Assembly: GCA_002412795.1 (NCBI GenBank)
Contig: DHVS01000001.1
Location: forward strand, 5,604 to 69,603
Source: a bacterium UBP2_UBA5202
Lineage (GTDB): Bacteria; Edwardsbacteria; AC1; EtOH8
Length of the DNA stretch: 64,000 nucleotides
Reading direction: 5' to 3'
Positions 8,352-16,512 of this stretch are shown here, in pieces; position 1 is the first letter of the stretch; every line of letters starts with the position of its first letter. The notes beneath the pieces were generated by a model. It had not been told where the DNA came from, made no database searches, and was given only the letters and a program-made list of their open reading frames with translations. Position numbers and translations under genes: made by a program.

Positions 8352-10309
8352 ACTACTCCGTCTCGCCCTGGGCCATAGCCATCTTCTGCTCTTTCGTGAT
8401 CACGGTGCTGGCCATCTCCTACCATTTCGCCCGGTCCGCCAAGTCGGCCTCGGGATTCTACACCGCCGGCGGCAACATCCACTGGTCGGTCAACGGCATC
8501 GCCTTCGCCGGGGATTACCTCTCGGCCGCCTCCTTCCTGGGGATCTGCGGTATGATAGCCTTCTCGGGCTATGACGGCTTCCTGTACTCGGTCGGATATC
8601 TGGCCGGCTGGGTGGTGGCCATGTTCGTGGTGGCCGAGCCCATCAAGCGCCTGGGCAAATACACCTTTACCGACGCCCTCAACGCCAAGTTCAACTCCCG
8701 CGGCATCCAGCTGGCGGCGGCCATCAGCACCCTGCTGGTGTCCATCTTCTACCTGATACCCCAGATGGTGGGGGCCGGAAGCCTGGTAACCCCGCTTTTA
8801 GGCCTGCCCCATGAGTTCGGGGTGATCATGGTGGGCACGCTGGTGATCATTATAGTAGCCACGGCCGGCATGGCCTCGACCACCTACGTTCAGTTCCTCA
8901 AGGGCGGGCTGCTGTTGATATTCTCTTTGGTTTTGGTTTTCCTGATCATGTCCCGCGGCGTTTCCACCAAGCCGGACCAGGGCGGCGACGTGCCCTTCCG
9001 TGATTTTCAAACAATCAAGGCCGCCTCCTGGGACGGCCAGACCATAGTCCTGGCCGACAGCGGCTACTCGGTGGCGGGGGTTTTTCCCGAAAATTCGGGC
9101 AAGCTGGTCTTCGTAAAGCTGGTCAAGAACGGCCAGAGCTCCTTCTGGAAGCTCGATCCCGCAGAAATGCTGCTGGAGGAGACCCAGACCATCTCCGCCA
9201 GGCCAGATGGCATCAAGCTTTACAACGGCGAAACCAAGGACAAGGGGAAATTTTACCAGGTGGGCCACATGAGCCGGATAGTCAAGAACGGCCAGGAAGT
9301 GCAAAAGAGCGGCACCACCGACTTCTTCAGTTTCATCAAGACCATCAAGGACGGGACGGTGGTGCGCTGGCTTAAGTTTGCGGGCTTAAAGGACGGCGAT
9401 GACAAGGTGACCGTTTACTACCAGCAGCCGATCGAGGGCAAGGAACTGCTTAAGCCGGGAGTGAAATTCAAGGTGGACAGCGCCCGGGGGGCCACCACCG
9501 CCAACAAGATAGATTTCATATCCCTGATGATCGCCCTGTTCTTCGGCACCGCGGCCCTGCCCCACGTGCTGATCCGCTACTACACCGTTCCCAATCCGGC
9601 CAGCGCCCGGAAGTCCACCATCGTGGCCATCGCCGCCATCGGCCTGTTCTATCTGCTGACCCTGTACATGGGGCTGGGGGCCATGGTCAACGGGGTGCTG
9701 GACCTGACCAACGACAACATGTCGGCCCCGCTGCTGGCCAAATCTTTCGGGGTGACGGTGTTCGCCATTATCTCGGCCCTGGCCTTCGCCACGGTGCTGG
9801 GCACGGTCAGCGGCCTGATCATCGCCTCCTCGGGCGCGGTGGCCCACGACCTGGCGGACAAATTCTTCAAAGTAAAAATGGACGAGAAGAGGAAAGTATT
9901 GTGGGGCAAGCTGTCGGCTGTGGGCGTGGGCATCATCGCCATGGCGCTGGGAATCCTGTTCAAGGGCATGAACGTCTCCTATTTGGTGGGCTGGGCCTTT
10001 GCGGTGGCCGCCTCGGCCAACCTGCCGACCATCGCCATGATCCTGTTCTGGAAAAAGACCACCTCCCGCGGGGTGCTGGCCTCGATCCTGGTGGGTCTGG
10101 GCTCGGCCCTAGGGATGATCCTGCTGTCGCAGGAGACCTTCAACGAGGTCTATCACATTCCCCATGTCAAGTCCCTGATCCCCTTCAACAACCCGGCCAT
10201 CATCTCGGTGCCCTTAAGCTTCCTGACATTGGTGATAGTCTCGCTGCTTACCCAGCGCCAGGAGGCGGCCCGGCAGTCCAGAAACGAAATACCGGAGGGA
10301 AAAGCATGA
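8348..10309 (+). CDS. Sodium:solute symporter, ActP-like (acetate/carboxylate uptake)
   Basis: A 653-residue member of the SSF family with the core layout of ActP-type cation/acetate symporters: GDYLSAASFLG near residue 55, IPQMVGAGSLV near 137, ALPHVLIRYYTVP near 408 and SGLIIASSGAVAHDL near 492. ActP is about 550 residues. The extra length is a hydrophilic segment of roughly 185 residues between about 205 and 390, after helix 'FLIMSRG', which has a beta-rich look and no family I recognise. The gene is translationally coupled to DUF485 upstream and to a porin downstream (ATGA overlaps both sides). With AcsA at 11921 nearby, acetate is the likeliest substrate, but this is inference. Confidence 0.88.
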   Translation: MNYSVSPWAIAIFCSFVITVLAISYHFARSAKSASGFYTAGGNIHWSVNGIAFAGDYLSAASFLGICGMIAFSGYDGFLYSVGYLAGWVVAMFVVAEPIKRLGKYTFTDALNAKFNSRGIQLAAAISTLLVSIFYLIPQMVGAGSLVTPLLGLPHEFGVIMVGTLVIIIVATAGMASTTYVQFLKGGLLLIFSLVLVFLIMSRGVSTKPDQGGDVPFRDFQTIKAASWDGQTIVLADSGYSVAGVFPENSGKLVFVKLVKNGQSSFWKLDPAEMLLEETQTISARPDGIKLYNGETKDKGKFYQVGHMSRIVKNGQEVQKSGTTDFFSFIKTIKDGTVVRWLKFAGLKDGDDKVTVYYQQPIEGKELLKPGVKFKVDSARGATTANKIDFISLMIALFFGTAALPHVLIRYYTVPNPASARKSTIVAIAAIGLFYLLTLYMGLGAMVNGVLDLTNDNMSAPLLAKSFGVTVFAIISALAFATVLGTVSGLIIASSGAVAHDLADKFFKVKMDEKRKVLWGKLSAVGVGIIAMALGILFKGMNVSYLVGWAFAVAASANLPTIAMILFWKKTTSRGVLASILVGLGSALGMILLSQETFNEVYHIPHVKSLIPFNNPAIISVPLSFLTLVIVSLLTQRQEAARQSRNEIPEGKA

Positions 10310-11289
10310 GAAGAACCCTCTGGATAACGGTGCTGGCTGCCGTACTTATTTTGCCATCAATTCCTTTGGCGGCCGCACCGCTGGAGGTCGGCTTGGGGAC
10401 CCTTCGTCTGGGCGGAAACCTTCAGACGGTTTACGGCTATTCCCAGACCGGCAAGTGGTCATTCGCTGCGAAGCGGGTACGGCTGATCCTGAACGGGGAT
10501 CTCCCCGAGCAACGGCTCAAGTATCTGATCCAGCTGGAGGCCCTGGCCAGCCCGGCCCTGCTGGACGCCCGGATCCAGGCTGCCGGTTATCTGCCCAAGA
10601 CAGATCTGATGCTGGGCAGGTTCATTCCGTCATTCAGCTTATACATGCCACGCTCCACCGCCGCGCTGGATATGATCAACTACCCGGTCGTTCTTACCAA
10701 GTATGCCATGTGGCGGCAGATGGGGGTGCAGACCACCACCAAGCTGCAGTCCCTGGAGCTGTCCATCGGGGTCTTCAACGGCTATCCAGCCAACAACTAT
10801 GCCGATAACGGCAGAGGAAAGGATCTGCTGTTGTCCGTTGCCGCTAAACCGGCAGGCTTCCTGCAGATTCTGGGCTACTCCTGGCTGGGGAATTCTGTGC
10901 AAAAGGACATCCAGGATACCCTCAAGAACCGTTACGGGGGAGGATTCAGCATCGAACAAAAGCTCGGCCAATCGATGCACCTGACCATCCGCAGCGAGGC
11001 CATAGCCGGACAGGACAGGCTGCCCTCCTCGGGTGGCCTGGTCAAGAGCGGGGGATATTATGCTCATCTAGGCCTGCGGCTCCACTCGAAATTCGAAACC
11101 CTGGTCCGCTGGGACAAGTTCGACACCGAGCGTTCAGATGACGGCACCGCTTGGCTTACGCTGGGTGCCAACTATTACCTATCGGGGACCAATGCCATGA
11201 TCTATGCAAACTATATACGCAAGAAGATGGAACAGCCGGGTGCACTGCAAAACGACGAGTTTGCCGTCCAGGTTCAGCTGGCCTTTTAG
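10306..11289 (+). CDS. Outer-membrane porin-like beta-barrel protein
   Basis: 327 residues starting at the ATG that overlaps the symporter stop (ATGA), preceded by GGAGGGAAAAGC. An N-terminal signal peptide (about 1-24, ending ALAAAP-like) is followed by alternating beta-strand pattern with many aromatic girdle residues. The last residue is Phe (QVQLAF), the classic barrel-assembly signal. The segments LGRFIPSFSLYMPRS and ANYYLSGTNAMIYANY resemble phosphate-selective O/P-type porins. The coupling implies it supplies the symporter substrate across the outer membrane. Substrate specificity cannot be read from the sequence. Confidence 0.82.
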   Translation: MRRTLWITVLAAVLILPSIPLAAAPLEVGLGTLRLGGNLQTVYGYSQTGKWSFAAKRVRLILNGDLPEQRLKYLIQLEALASPALLDARIQAAGYLPKTDLMLGRFIPSFSLYMPRSTAALDMINYPVVLTKYAMWRQMGVQTTTKLQSLELSIGVFNGYPANNYADNGRGKDLLLSVAAKPAGFLQILGYSWLGNSVQKDIQDTLKNRYGGGFSIEQKLGQSMHLTIRSEAIAGQDRLPSSGGLVKSGGYYAHLGLRLHSKFETLVRWDKFDTERSDDGTAWLTLGANYYLSGTNAMIYANYIRKKMEQPGALQNDEFAVQVQLAF

Positions 11290-11305
11290 CCCGCCCCGGA
11301 GGGCG

Positions 11306-11333
11306 TTGACTAAAAAAACATAGCTGATATAAT
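11306..11333 (+). promoter_or_regulatory. Predicted promoter of acpS
   Basis: TTGACT (11306-11311), 16-base spacer, TATAAT (11328-11333). The implied start of transcription (about 11340) lies only about 4-10 bases before the possible acpS start codons, and no Shine-Dalgarno is present, so the mRNA may be leaderless. Confidence 0.6.
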
Positions 11334-11349
11334 TCTTAATGCTTTGAAT

Positions 11350-11718
11350 ATGGTTCTTGGCATCGGGGCCGACATCGTGGCCGTGGAGCGGTTCAAGAAG
11401 CTGAAGGACAAAGAGGAGTTTTTGGCCCAGGTCTTTTCGCCCGAAGAACTTTCCCGCGCGCCAAGGGCAAACCGGGACCGGTTCTACGCCTCGCTGTTTG
11501 CGGTCAAGGAATCGGTACTCAAGGCCCTGGGATGCGGCTTAAGCCAGGGGTCTTTCTGGCACGATATCCGGGTCTCCCGAGACATGCGGGCAGTCATCAC
11601 CGGGCGTTTGATGAAATTTATCCCGGAGGGTTCAAACCCGGAAATCATGGTCAGCCATTCCAGCACCCGGGAATACGCCACGGCCTATGTGATAATTGAA
11701 GCTAAAACCAATAAATGA
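11350..11718 (+). CDS. acpS: Holo-[acyl-carrier-protein] synthase
   Basis: 122 residues, the usual AcpS length. It transfers 4'-phosphopantetheine from CoA to the serine of an acyl carrier protein. Diagnostic segments are GIGADIVAVERF at the N-terminus (metal-binding Asp), FAVKESVLKALG near residue 55 (the W/F-x-x-K-E-x-x-x-K-A motif) and VSHSSTREYATAYV near 100. An upstream in-frame TTG (11344) is a possible alternative start; ATG 11350 is chosen because family members begin M-x-L/V-G-I-G. An ACP gene lies at 13837, separated only by acsA, so this may be its dedicated activating enzyme as well as the housekeeping AcpS. Confidence 0.9.
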   Translation: MVLGIGADIVAVERFKKLKDKEEFLAQVFSPEELSRAPRANRDRFYASLFAVKESVLKALGCGLSQGSFWHDIRVSRDMRAVITGRLMKFIPEGSNPEIMVSHSSTREYATAYVIIEAKTNK

Positions 11719-11920
11719 CCCTTACCACGCCTGCGTGCCGAAACAGCTACTAATGACTGCTACTTTGGCGTGCAGGCACGGAAACACTGAACTTAAGGAT
11801 TAATTATACGGGCTCATAATAGTGGATATCGCACTTTTCGATTTTTCATTTCTTTCCGCGGTTCTGTGGTCGGCTTCTTAAAATATCCAAAGATAAAAAT
11901 ATTAACTTAGGAGAAACGGC
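11719..11920 (+). other. acpS-acsA intergenic region with a short imperfect inverted repeat
   Basis: About 200 bases without a gene. Near 11727-11785, GCCTGCGTGCCGAAAC is followed by GGCGTGCAGGCACGGAAAC, a partly inverted, partly direct repeat. A GCCTGCACGCC fragment of the same kind occurs near 3645. The rest is AT-rich leader for acsA, with AGGAGAAACGGC before its ATG. Confidence 0.4.
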
Positions 11921-13621
11921 ATGAGCAACATCGGTTCCTACGAGGATCGCTACAAGAGTTTCGACTGGAAACTTTCGGAACAGGAGCTGGAGTACGGGAA
12001 GAACGGGCAGTATAACATCGGCTATTACTGCAGCGACCGGATCTGCGAAAAGGGCCTGGGCTCAAAGCCGGCCCTGATCTGGGAAGGGTTCACCGGCGAG
12101 GTCAAGAAGTACACCTACGAAGACATCCGGGCCTACAGCAACACCACCGCCAAATTCCTGCAGGACCAGGGGATCAAGCCGGGGGACCGGGTCTGTCTGT
12201 TCATGGACAAGATCCCCGAGCTGTACATCTGCTTTCTGGGCATTCTCAAGATGGGGGGCATCGCCCAGCCGCTGTTCTCGGCCTTCGGCGAGGAATCGCT
12301 GATCACCAGGCTGGACGACGCCAAGACCAAGGCGGTGCTGACCACCAGAAAACATGCCGGCAAGGTCCGCCGGATCCGCAAAGACCTGCCGGAGCTGGCC
12401 ACCATCATCATCGTGGATGCCGACGACAAGCCGCTGAACGCCGGGGAGGCCGCCTTTGCCATGGAAAAACTGCCCCGGGTGGAAAAGTTCGACATCGTAA
12501 AAGTTGAGCCCGAGACCGCCTCGGTGCTGCACTACACCTCGGGCACCACCGGAAAACCCAAGGGGGCCCAGCACGTCCACAATTCCCTGGTAGCCCAGTA
12601 CATCACCTCCAAGTGGGTGCTGGATCTGAAACCGGAGGACATCTACTGGTGCACCGCCGATCCCGGCTGGGTCACCGGCACCTCCTACGGCATCATCGGG
12701 CCCTGGGCCAACGGGGTCACCCAGGTGGTGCTGGACGCCGGCTTCAGCGCCCAGAACTGGTACGCCTTTATCGAGCGGATGAAGGTCACCATGTGGTATT
12801 CGGCCCCCACCGCCATCCGGATGCTGATGAAGGAAGGGGTGGAGGCGGTCAAGAAGCACAACCTCTCGTCACTGCGCCACCTCTGCAGCGTGGGCGAGCC
12901 GCTGAACGCCGAGGCCGTGATCTGGTCGGAGAAGGCTTTCGGCAAACCGTTCTACGACACCTTCTGGCAGACCGAGACCGGGGCCATGATGATCTGCAAC
13001 TATCCCGGGATGAAGGTCAAGCCCGGCTCCATGGGCAAGCCCTTCCCCGGCATCACCGCCACCGTGGTCAACCCCAAGACCTTCGAGCCGGTGGACAAGC
13101 CGGGCACGGTGGGCCTGATCGCCTTCAGGCCCGGCTGGCCCTCAATGATGCGGGCCTACTGGAACAACAAGGAGACCTACGACGGCAAGTTCAAGAACGG
13201 CTGGTACCTCTCGGGCGACCGCTCCAGCATCGATGCCGACGGCTACTACTGGTTCGTGGGCCGCGATGACGATGTCATCAACACCGCCGGACACTTGGTG
13301 GGCCCGTTCGAGATCGAATCGGCATTGCTGGAACACCCGGCGGTGGCCGAGTCGGCCGCGGTGGGCAAGCCCGACCCCCTCAACATGGAGGTGGTCAAGG
13401 CCTTCATCGCCCTCAAGCCCGGCTTTGAGCCTTCCAGCGACCTGGAGATGGACATCATGAACTTCATCCGCAAAAAACTTTCGCCGCTGGCCATGCCCCA
13501 GGAGATAGAGTTCATGGCTTCGATGCCCAAGACCCGGAGCGGAAAGATCATGCGCCGGATGCTGCGGGCCAAGGAGTGGGGCGAGGAGATCGGAGATATC
13601 AGCACCCTGGAAAACGACTAG
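11921..13621 (+). CDS. acsA: Acetate--CoA ligase (AcsA type, AMP-forming)
   Basis: 566 residues. It activates acetate (or a short acid) to acyl-CoA through an acyl-adenylate. The AMP-binding core motif is seen as YTSGTTGKPKGAQHVH near residue 205. The acetate-enzyme signature WCTADPGWVTGTSYGI lies near 245, DTFWQTETGAMMICNYPG near 346 and YLSGDRSSIDADGYYWFVGR near 430, with the C-terminal catalytic loop TRSGKIMRR near 535. The sequence resembles the Bacillus-type AcsA (about 570 residues) more than the 650-residue Acs. It has a good AGGAG site. It lies between acpS and an ACP gene, so loading of that ACP pathway with acyl groups is an alternative or additional role. The Lys in the C-terminal GKI motif is the usual acetylation-controlled residue. 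Confidence 0.92.
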   Translation: MSNIGSYEDRYKSFDWKLSEQELEYGKNGQYNIGYYCSDRICEKGLGSKPALIWEGFTGEVKKYTYEDIRAYSNTTAKFLQDQGIKPGDRVCLFMDKIPELYICFLGILKMGGIAQPLFSAFGEESLITRLDDAKTKAVLTTRKHAGKVRRIRKDLPELATIIIVDADDKPLNAGEAAFAMEKLPRVEKFDIVKVEPETASVLHYTSGTTGKPKGAQHVHNSLVAQYITSKWVLDLKPEDIYWCTADPGWVTGTSYGIIGPWANGVTQVVLDAGFSAQNWYAFIERMKVTMWYSAPTAIRMLMKEGVEAVKKHNLSSLRHLCSVGEPLNAEAVIWSEKAFGKPFYDTFWQTETGAMMICNYPGMKVKPGSMGKPFPGITATVVNPKTFEPVDKPGTVGLIAFRPGWPSMMRAYWNNKETYDGKFKNGWYLSGDRSSIDADGYYWFVGRDDDVINTAGHLVGPFEIESALLEHPAVAESAAVGKPDPLNMEVVKAFIALKPGFEPSSDLEMDIMNFIRKKLSPLAMPQEIEFMASMPKTRSGKIMRRMLRAKEWGEEIGDISTLEND

Positions 13622-13624
13622 GAA

Positions 13625-13806
13625 CGCTCCCACGAAACACACGAAAAGACGCGAAAAATATTTTGTTTCACATTTATTTTAGAATATTTAGTGTTTTTAG
13701 TGGGTAAAAAAAGAAACGCACTCACGAAACACACGAAAAGACGCGAAACAAACTATGATTTTACATTTTAGATCATTTCGTGCTTTTTAGTGGGCAAAAA
13801 ATTAAT
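13625..13806 (+). repeat. Tandem pair of ~91-bp palindromic intergenic repeats
   Basis: Two copies (about 13625-13716 and 13717-13806) each contain CACGAAACACACGAAAAG near the left end and TTTTTAGTGGG near the right end, so each can fold into an imperfect hairpin. They belong to the dispersed 'gccacaaag...' style family seen elsewhere in the window and sit between acsA and the ACP gene. Confidence 0.7.
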
Positions 13807-13836
13807 CAATCAACAGTTTTACTTTAGGAGACTAAA

Positions 13837-14094
13837 ATGTCCGACGAAATCAAGAAAATGATCATCGAATACGTCAAAAAAGAGTACCTGGACGAGGATT
13901 CAGACCAGGAGATCAAGGAAGACACCAAGCTGATCTCCAGCGGGATCGTAGACTCCTTCTCCATGGTCTCCCTGAAGACCTACCTGGAGAAGAAATTCAG
14001 CATCAAGCTGCCGGACGAGGACGCCACCCCCGAGGCTTTCGACTCGGTCAACAACATCATCGAGCTGATCAGGAAATTCGGAGCCAAGGTCTGA
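13837..14094 (+). CDS. Acyl carrier protein
   Basis: 85 residues, acidic and helical. The phosphopantetheine attachment site is GIVDSFSMVSL with Ser40; the classic ACP is DSLxxVEL, so the residue after Ser is Phe rather than Leu. Helix II/III motifs (KFSIKLPDEDATPEAFDSVNNI) match carrier proteins. A clean AGGAG precedes the ATG. It sits 86 bases before an alpha-oxoamine synthase and downstream of acsA and acpS, so it is probably a pathway-specific carrier rather than the fatty-acid ACP, which normally lies next to fab genes. Confidence 0.85.
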   Translation: MSDEIKKMIIEYVKKEYLDEDSDQEIKEDTKLISSGIVDSFSMVSLKTYLEKKFSIKLPDEDATPEAFDSVNNIIELIRKFGAKV

Positions 14095-14180
14095 ACCAAA
14101 TTACTAATTACAAATTATTAAATTACTAATTCAAAATTCTGAATTCGATATTCATTATTCAGATCATAAAGGGAGGTAAG

Positions 14181-15428
14181 ATGGCCTATAGTTCCAAAGC
14201 CCGTGATTTCTATTCCGGAGAACTCCAGGGAATGAAGGACAAGGGGATCTTCAAGGAAGAACGATACATTCAGTCGCCCCAGGCCGCCAGCATCAATGTG
14301 GAATACCCCAAGGGGGCCGAGCCCAAGCAGGTCTTAAACTTCTGCGCCAACAACTATCTGGGCCTGTCCAGCCATCCCGATGTGGTCAAGGCGGCCCACG
14401 AGGCCCTGGATTCGCGGGGCTACGGGCTGTCCTCGGTCCGCTTCATCTGCGGCACCCAGGACATCCACAACGAGCTGGAGATCCAGATGAGCGAGTTCCT
14501 GGGGATGGAGGGCACCTGCCTGTTCCCCTCCTGCATGGAAGCCAACGCCGGGCTGTTCGACGTGGTGCTGACCCCGGAGGACGCCATGATCTCGGACCGG
14601 CTGGTCCATGCCTCCATCGTCGACGGCCTCAAGCTGTGCAAGGCACAGATGTTCAACTACAAGCACAACAGCATGTCCCATCTGGAGGAAAAACTGCAGG
14701 AGGCCCAGAGCTGCCGCCTGCGGATGATCATCACCGACGGGGTGTTCTCCATGGACGGCGACATCGCGCCCCTGGACAAGATCTGCGACCTGGCCGACAA
14801 GTATGACGCCATGGTGATGGTGGACGATTCCCACGCCACCGGGTTCATCGGCAAGACCGGCCGGGGCACCCACGAGTACCACAACGTGATGAAGCGGGTG
14901 GACATCATCACCACCACCTTCGGCAAGGGCCTGGGCGGCGCCACCGGCGGCTCGGTCAGCGGCCCCAAGGAGATCGCCGAGATGTGCCGGCAGCGGGCCC
15001 GTCCCTACCTGTTCTCCAACACCATGCCCCCGGCGGTGGTGGCCGGATCGCTCAAGGTGCTGGAGATCCTCTCCAAATCCACCGACCGCAGGGACAAGCT
15101 GGAGAAGAATACAAAGTACTGGCGCGAAGGCCTAAGCAAGGCCGGTTTCGACCTGAAGCAGGGCGACACCCCCATCGTTCCAGTGATGCTGTACAACGCC
15201 AAGCTGGCCCAGGACATCGCCCGCGACCTGTACCACGAGGGGATCTACGTGACGGGCTTCTTCTTCCCGGTAGTGGCCCAGGGGCAGGCCCGGATAAGGA
15301 CCCAGATCTCGGCCGGACACGAGATGGAGCATTTGGACAAGGCCCTGGCGGCCTTCACCAAGATCGGGGAGAAGTACGGGATACTGGGGCTGAAGAAGGA
15401 TGAGATCATAGCCAAGTACGGACTGTAG
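14181..15428 (+). CDS. Kbl-like alpha-oxoamine synthase (PLP-dependent acyltransferase)
   Basis: 415 residues of the glycine C-acetyltransferase / serine palmitoyltransferase family. The PLP lysine is Lys249 in TTTFGKGLGG; His143, Asp215 and His218 (VDDSHATG) are the expected cofactor residues. The C-terminal RIRTQISAGH binds the substrate carboxylate. It is similar throughout to the true Kbl at 17456 but differs in the pocket: the Kbl segment YSSCFDAN is FPSCMEAN here, and LNHASIIDG is LVHASIVDG. It also has an extra C-terminal tail of about 12 residues. A strong GGGAGGTAAG site precedes the ATG. Linkage to an ACP suggests an acyl-ACP substrate, as in bacterial sphingolipid or related pathways; simple Kbl activity remains possible. 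Confidence 0.85.
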   Translation: MAYSSKARDFYSGELQGMKDKGIFKEERYIQSPQAASINVEYPKGAEPKQVLNFCANNYLGLSSHPDVVKAAHEALDSRGYGLSSVRFICGTQDIHNELEIQMSEFLGMEGTCLFPSCMEANAGLFDVVLTPEDAMISDRLVHASIVDGLKLCKAQMFNYKHNSMSHLEEKLQEAQSCRLRMIITDGVFSMDGDIAPLDKICDLADKYDAMVMVDDSHATGFIGKTGRGTHEYHNVMKRVDIITTTFGKGLGGATGGSVSGPKEIAEMCRQRARPYLFSNTMPPAVVAGSLKVLEILSKSTDRRDKLEKNTKYWREGLSKAGFDLKQGDTPIVPVMLYNAKLAQDIARDLYHEGIYVTGFFFPVVAQGQARIRTQISAGHEMEHLDKALAAFTKIGEKYGILGLKKDEIIAKYGL

Positions 15429-15756
15429 GATTCCCCATCCGCAGACGCCGTCGTGAGCGTTAGCCGAACGATTACGCAGATCATCGCAGATTATACAATT
15501 ATATTGGCTTACGTGTCATTGCAAGAAAACCTGCATATGGGCATACGTGTCATTACGAGTTGGCCTGCTACTTGGCAAATGAAGTAATCTGGCTTATAAT
15601 AATGCAAGCCGTAATTTAGAGAGTAACTATGCGGCGGGAAGGGATTTAACTCCCGTCCCGCCGTTTGTGCTTATCAATCGCCTAAAAAGTGGGCAAAGTA
15701 TGTGTGATGTCACATTCAAGCACTAAGTTGAATAACACTTTTAAAAGGTATTTTAT
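15429..15756 (+). other. 328-base gene-free stretch with repeat fragments and a hairpin
   Basis: Holds pieces of common dispersed elements: ATTACGCAGATCATCGCAG near 15470-15489, and two copies of ACGTGTCATT (near 15512 and 15545), the second continuing into a degenerate form ending AAGTAATCTGG. It also holds a 12-bp near-perfect stem at 15633-15662 (GGCGGGAAGGGA / TCCCGTCCCGCC) that may end kbl-like transcription. No coding region is supported. Confidence 0.5.
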
Positions 15757-16209
15757 ATGAAAAGAACTATTATTGTAAAGTTTATTATTACTACTTTAGT
15801 GATAGTAATATTACTAATTGACTTTGTGCCTGTATTGTTCAAAAATATAGTTGTTTACTCATTTGGGCTTAATCACGATACTTTTATTTGGTTAATGGAT
15901 CACGCGAGTGAAAAGGATACAGAAAAGCTTATCCTTTCGTTAAGATACATGGGGGATACTGCACCAGACGGAATCATGGGCTGCTATAAAGGACATTGTT
16001 TAAGTGCCTTGGCAAGAGCATCAGGCACAAATGTTGGTCTTAACTATTCTGACTGGACAGCCTGGTATGCAAAGGAAAAAGGCAGGGAAGTAAAATCAAA
16101 TATTAACATAACTGGCTGTAAATTTGTTCCGATAAAAGTATTATCTGCAATATGGTTTTATCTTCACGTTCAACGTGAAAGCATATTCCAAAAGAATAAA
16201 ATCAAATAG
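15757..16209 (+). CDS. Hypothetical membrane-anchored protein, AT-rich
   Basis: 150 residues with one N-terminal hydrophobic helix (about 8-28) and a soluble remainder (HDTFIWLMDHASEKDTEKLI, SLRYMGDTAPDGIMGCYKGH) reminiscent of HEAT-like armadillo segments, ending in a basic tail. Family not recognised. AAAAGG lies before the ATG. Base composition is much more AT-rich than the flanking genes, and it lies beside the zeta-like kinase insertion, so recent acquisition is likely. Confidence 0.6.
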   Translation: MKRTIIVKFIITTLVIVILLIDFVPVLFKNIVVYSFGLNHDTFIWLMDHASEKDTEKLILSLRYMGDTAPDGIMGCYKGHCLSALARASGTNVGLNYSDWTAWYAKEKGREVKSNINITGCKFVPIKVLSAIWFYLHVQRESIFQKNKIK

Positions 16210-16337
16210 CAGATAACAAAAGGCTATAATGTAAATTAGTAGTTATCAAAAGAAAGTTGATAAAAATACAGCAATCGGATAAAATATCGACTAAAAATGA
16301 TATTATCGGAATTTTTTTACCAAAGCATGAATTAGAA

Positions 16338-16466
16338 AACTTTTTCTCTCTAATATAACTCAAGGGGTAATCATTCTTACATCATGGCACTTCACATCAA
16401 GGTAAAGGAATTTTACCGCCAGGAACTGGTGGAACTTCAGGACGCCGATCTCTTCAAGGAGGAGCG
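16338..16466 (+). repeat. Direct repeat, left copy (kbl leader and 5' coding end)
   Basis: About 129 bases nearly identical to 17410-17538. It covers the leader (AACTTTTTC...CAAGGGGTAATCA) and the first about 83 coding bases of kbl. Only four mismatches were seen in the coding part. The two copies bracket the zeta-like kinase cassette. Confidence 0.85.
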
Positions 16467-16497
16467 TTTTCTTTTCTTGACTCCGTTTAAAAGCTAA
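16384..16497 (+). pseudogene. Truncated 5' fragment of kbl
   Basis: The reading frame starts MALHIKVKEFYRQELVEL, the same as intact Kbl at 17456, and stays homologous for 27-28 codons (to 16466). It then runs into unrelated sequence (FLFLTPFKS) and stops at 16495-16497. It is the disrupted left-hand remnant created when the kinase cassette entered. It lacks all catalytic parts and is not functional as Kbl. Confidence 0.85.
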
Positions 16498-16505
16498 AGT
16501 ATAAT
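16477..16505 (+). promoter_or_regulatory. Promoter of the zeta-like kinase gene
   Basis: TTGACT (16477-16482), exactly 17 bases, TATAAT (16500-16505). It begins just inside the inserted DNA. The predicted transcript start (about 16512) coincides with the ATG at 16513 and no Shine-Dalgarno exists, so the message is probably leaderless. Confidence 0.7.
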
Positions 16506-16512
16506 AACTGCA

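Noticed and set aside
9901..10305. N-terminal extension of the porin frame
   Set aside because: It overlaps the symporter in another frame and is low-complexity; the ATG at 10306 has a ribosome site and starts a signal peptide.
12062..12859. 265-residue minus-strand frame opposite acsA
   Set aside because: Antisense shadow of a clear AMP-forming ligase; no ribosome site or family signature.
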